From: Anaerolineales bacterium
Lineage (GTDB): Bacteria; Chloroflexota; Anaerolineae; Anaerolineales; DRMV01
NCBI GenBank assembly: GCA_027026295.1
Contig: JALVOR010000102.1
Span: 1 to 6,840, forward strand
DNA length: 6,840 nt
Reading direction: 5' to 3'
A program made the position numbers and the translations under genes. The notes below the pieces were generated by a model. That model was not told where the DNA came from, did not search any database, and was given only the letters and a program-made list of their open reading frames with translations. This document shows positions 6,485-6,840 of this stretch, piece by piece. Position 1 is the first letter of the stretch, and each line of letters opens with the position of its first letter.

Positions 6485-6697
6485 CACGGATGGCACGGAT
6501 AGTCACGGATACACGCGGATTCTCCAACGCCAAGGTCTCCAAGGGAACGCCAAGGGTGCCAGGAAAGTAACGCAAAGACGCAAGGGGTATTGTCAATTCG
6601 GCACAGTGTTACTTTGAACGCTACGAATTGACGAAGCAACCTTCACGAATTGCTCCCTTTTTGTGTTTTCTGTGGTGTTTCTGTGCCTTCTGTGGTT
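6485..6697. repeat. Composite intergenic repeat, copy 2
   Basis: The order of modules is the same as in the element at 3411-3570. CACGGAT occurs at 6485, 6494 and 6504 with a variant ending at 6520. AACGCCAAGG occurs exactly twice (6526-6535, 6546-6555), then TAACGCAAAGACGCAAGG (6568-6585). Units TTTGTG/TCTGTG start at 6660, 6669, 6680 and 6689, spaced 9, 11 and 9. A hairpin (6592-6632) interrupts the second and third modules. This copy fills most of the 436-base region upstream of dinG; I see no gene in that region. Confidence 0.6.
6592..6632. repeat. 41-base stem-loop in the dinG upstream spacer
   Basis: GTCAATTCG (6592-6600) pairs perfectly with CGAATTGAC (6624-6632). Inside, AGTGTT (6605-6610) can pair with AACGCT (6617-6622), with one G-T wobble, over a 6-base loop. 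Between the stems the bulge is 4 bases on one side and 1 on the other. There is no T-run, so it is not a typical terminator. A further CGAATTG at 6645-6651 echoes the arm. Confidence 0.65.
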
Positions 6698-6763
6698 TTC
6701 AGCCTGCGCAACCTGCAATTTCTGTTTACCAAAACTGAACAGTTGCCACGGAACGAAGTAACG

Positions 6764-6784
6764 AATCCCGAATCACAAATCCCG
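6764..6784. repeat. Short heptamer repeat (AATCCCG)
   Basis: Three 7-base units follow one another: AATCCCG, AATCACA, AATCCCG. AATCCCGAA is repeated exactly at 14-base distance (6764-6772, 6778-6786). The unit and spacing resemble the heptamer tract at 474-515. Confidence 0.5.
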
Positions 6785-6801
6785 AAGCAATGGCACTTCT
6801 C

Positions 6802-6832
6802 TTACAATTTTCTTTTACGCACATGATACAAT
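6802..6832 (+). promoter_or_regulatory. Possible rightward promoter at the window edge
   Basis: TGATACAAT at 6824-6832 has an extended -10 form (TGn before TACAAT). TTACAA at 6802-6807 is a weak -35 candidate with a 19-base spacer. It would drive a plus-strand gene beyond the window, which cannot be seen. Confidence 0.35.
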
Positions 6833-6840
6833 GAAACCAT

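Noticed and set aside
6485..6697. Possible CRISPR array
   Set aside because: The repeats are 6-10 bases with 9-20 base periods and no constant 25-45 base repeat with unique spacers; no cas gene is present.

Overview
This 6.84 kb window looks like a high-GC bacterial chromosome segment. The gene content fits Chloroflexota, perhaps the Anaerolineae: a YitJ-type methionine/folate fusion enzyme, a DUF4013 membrane protein, a DinG-family helicase with a fused DEDDh exonuclease, and repeat-laden intergenic spacers. That placement rests on family knowledge and style, not on any marker gene. I see no rRNA, tRNA, CRISPR array, transposase or phage gene.

Layout. (1) Bases 1-414, minus strand: a MazEF-like toxin-antitoxin pair. 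The ribbon-helix-helix antitoxin comes first, and its last seven bases overlap the start of the MazF/PemK-family toxin, which runs off the left edge. A perfect 8-bp inverted repeat at 434-454 lies in the presumed promoter and is the likely autoregulatory operator. (2) Bases 415-588: a divergent spacer holding that operator, heptamer repeats, then a G-free tract with a period-4 microsatellite that ends 12 bases before the next start codon. (3) Bases 589-2463, plus strand: a 624-residue fusion of homocysteine S-methyltransferase and methylenetetrahydrofolate reductase. (4) Bases 2494-2515: a strong hairpin with T-runs on both sides, probably a terminator shared by the two convergent genes. (5) Bases 2537-3229, minus strand: a DUF4013 integral membrane protein of unknown function. 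(6) Bases 3230-3581: a spacer with a -10 box, two small inverted repeats and a composite repeat bounded by 10-bp inverted ends. (7) Bases 3582-6398, minus strand: a 938-residue exonuclease-helicase, dinG. (8) Bases 6399-6840: a mosaic spacer with a dinG -10 box, a second, longer copy of the composite repeat, a 41-base hairpin, more heptamers and a possible rightward promoter at the edge.

The four genes other than the toxin do not form a pathway: methionine/one-carbon metabolism, a membrane protein and DNA repair sit side by side, each with its own control region. Only the toxin and antitoxin clearly act together. The coding content is ordinary. The least explained material is in the spacers, where several short-period repeat families recur. 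Two ordered composites in the same orientation bracket dinG, and a related heptamer repeat occurs in the first and last spacers. I found no convincing new multi-gene system.
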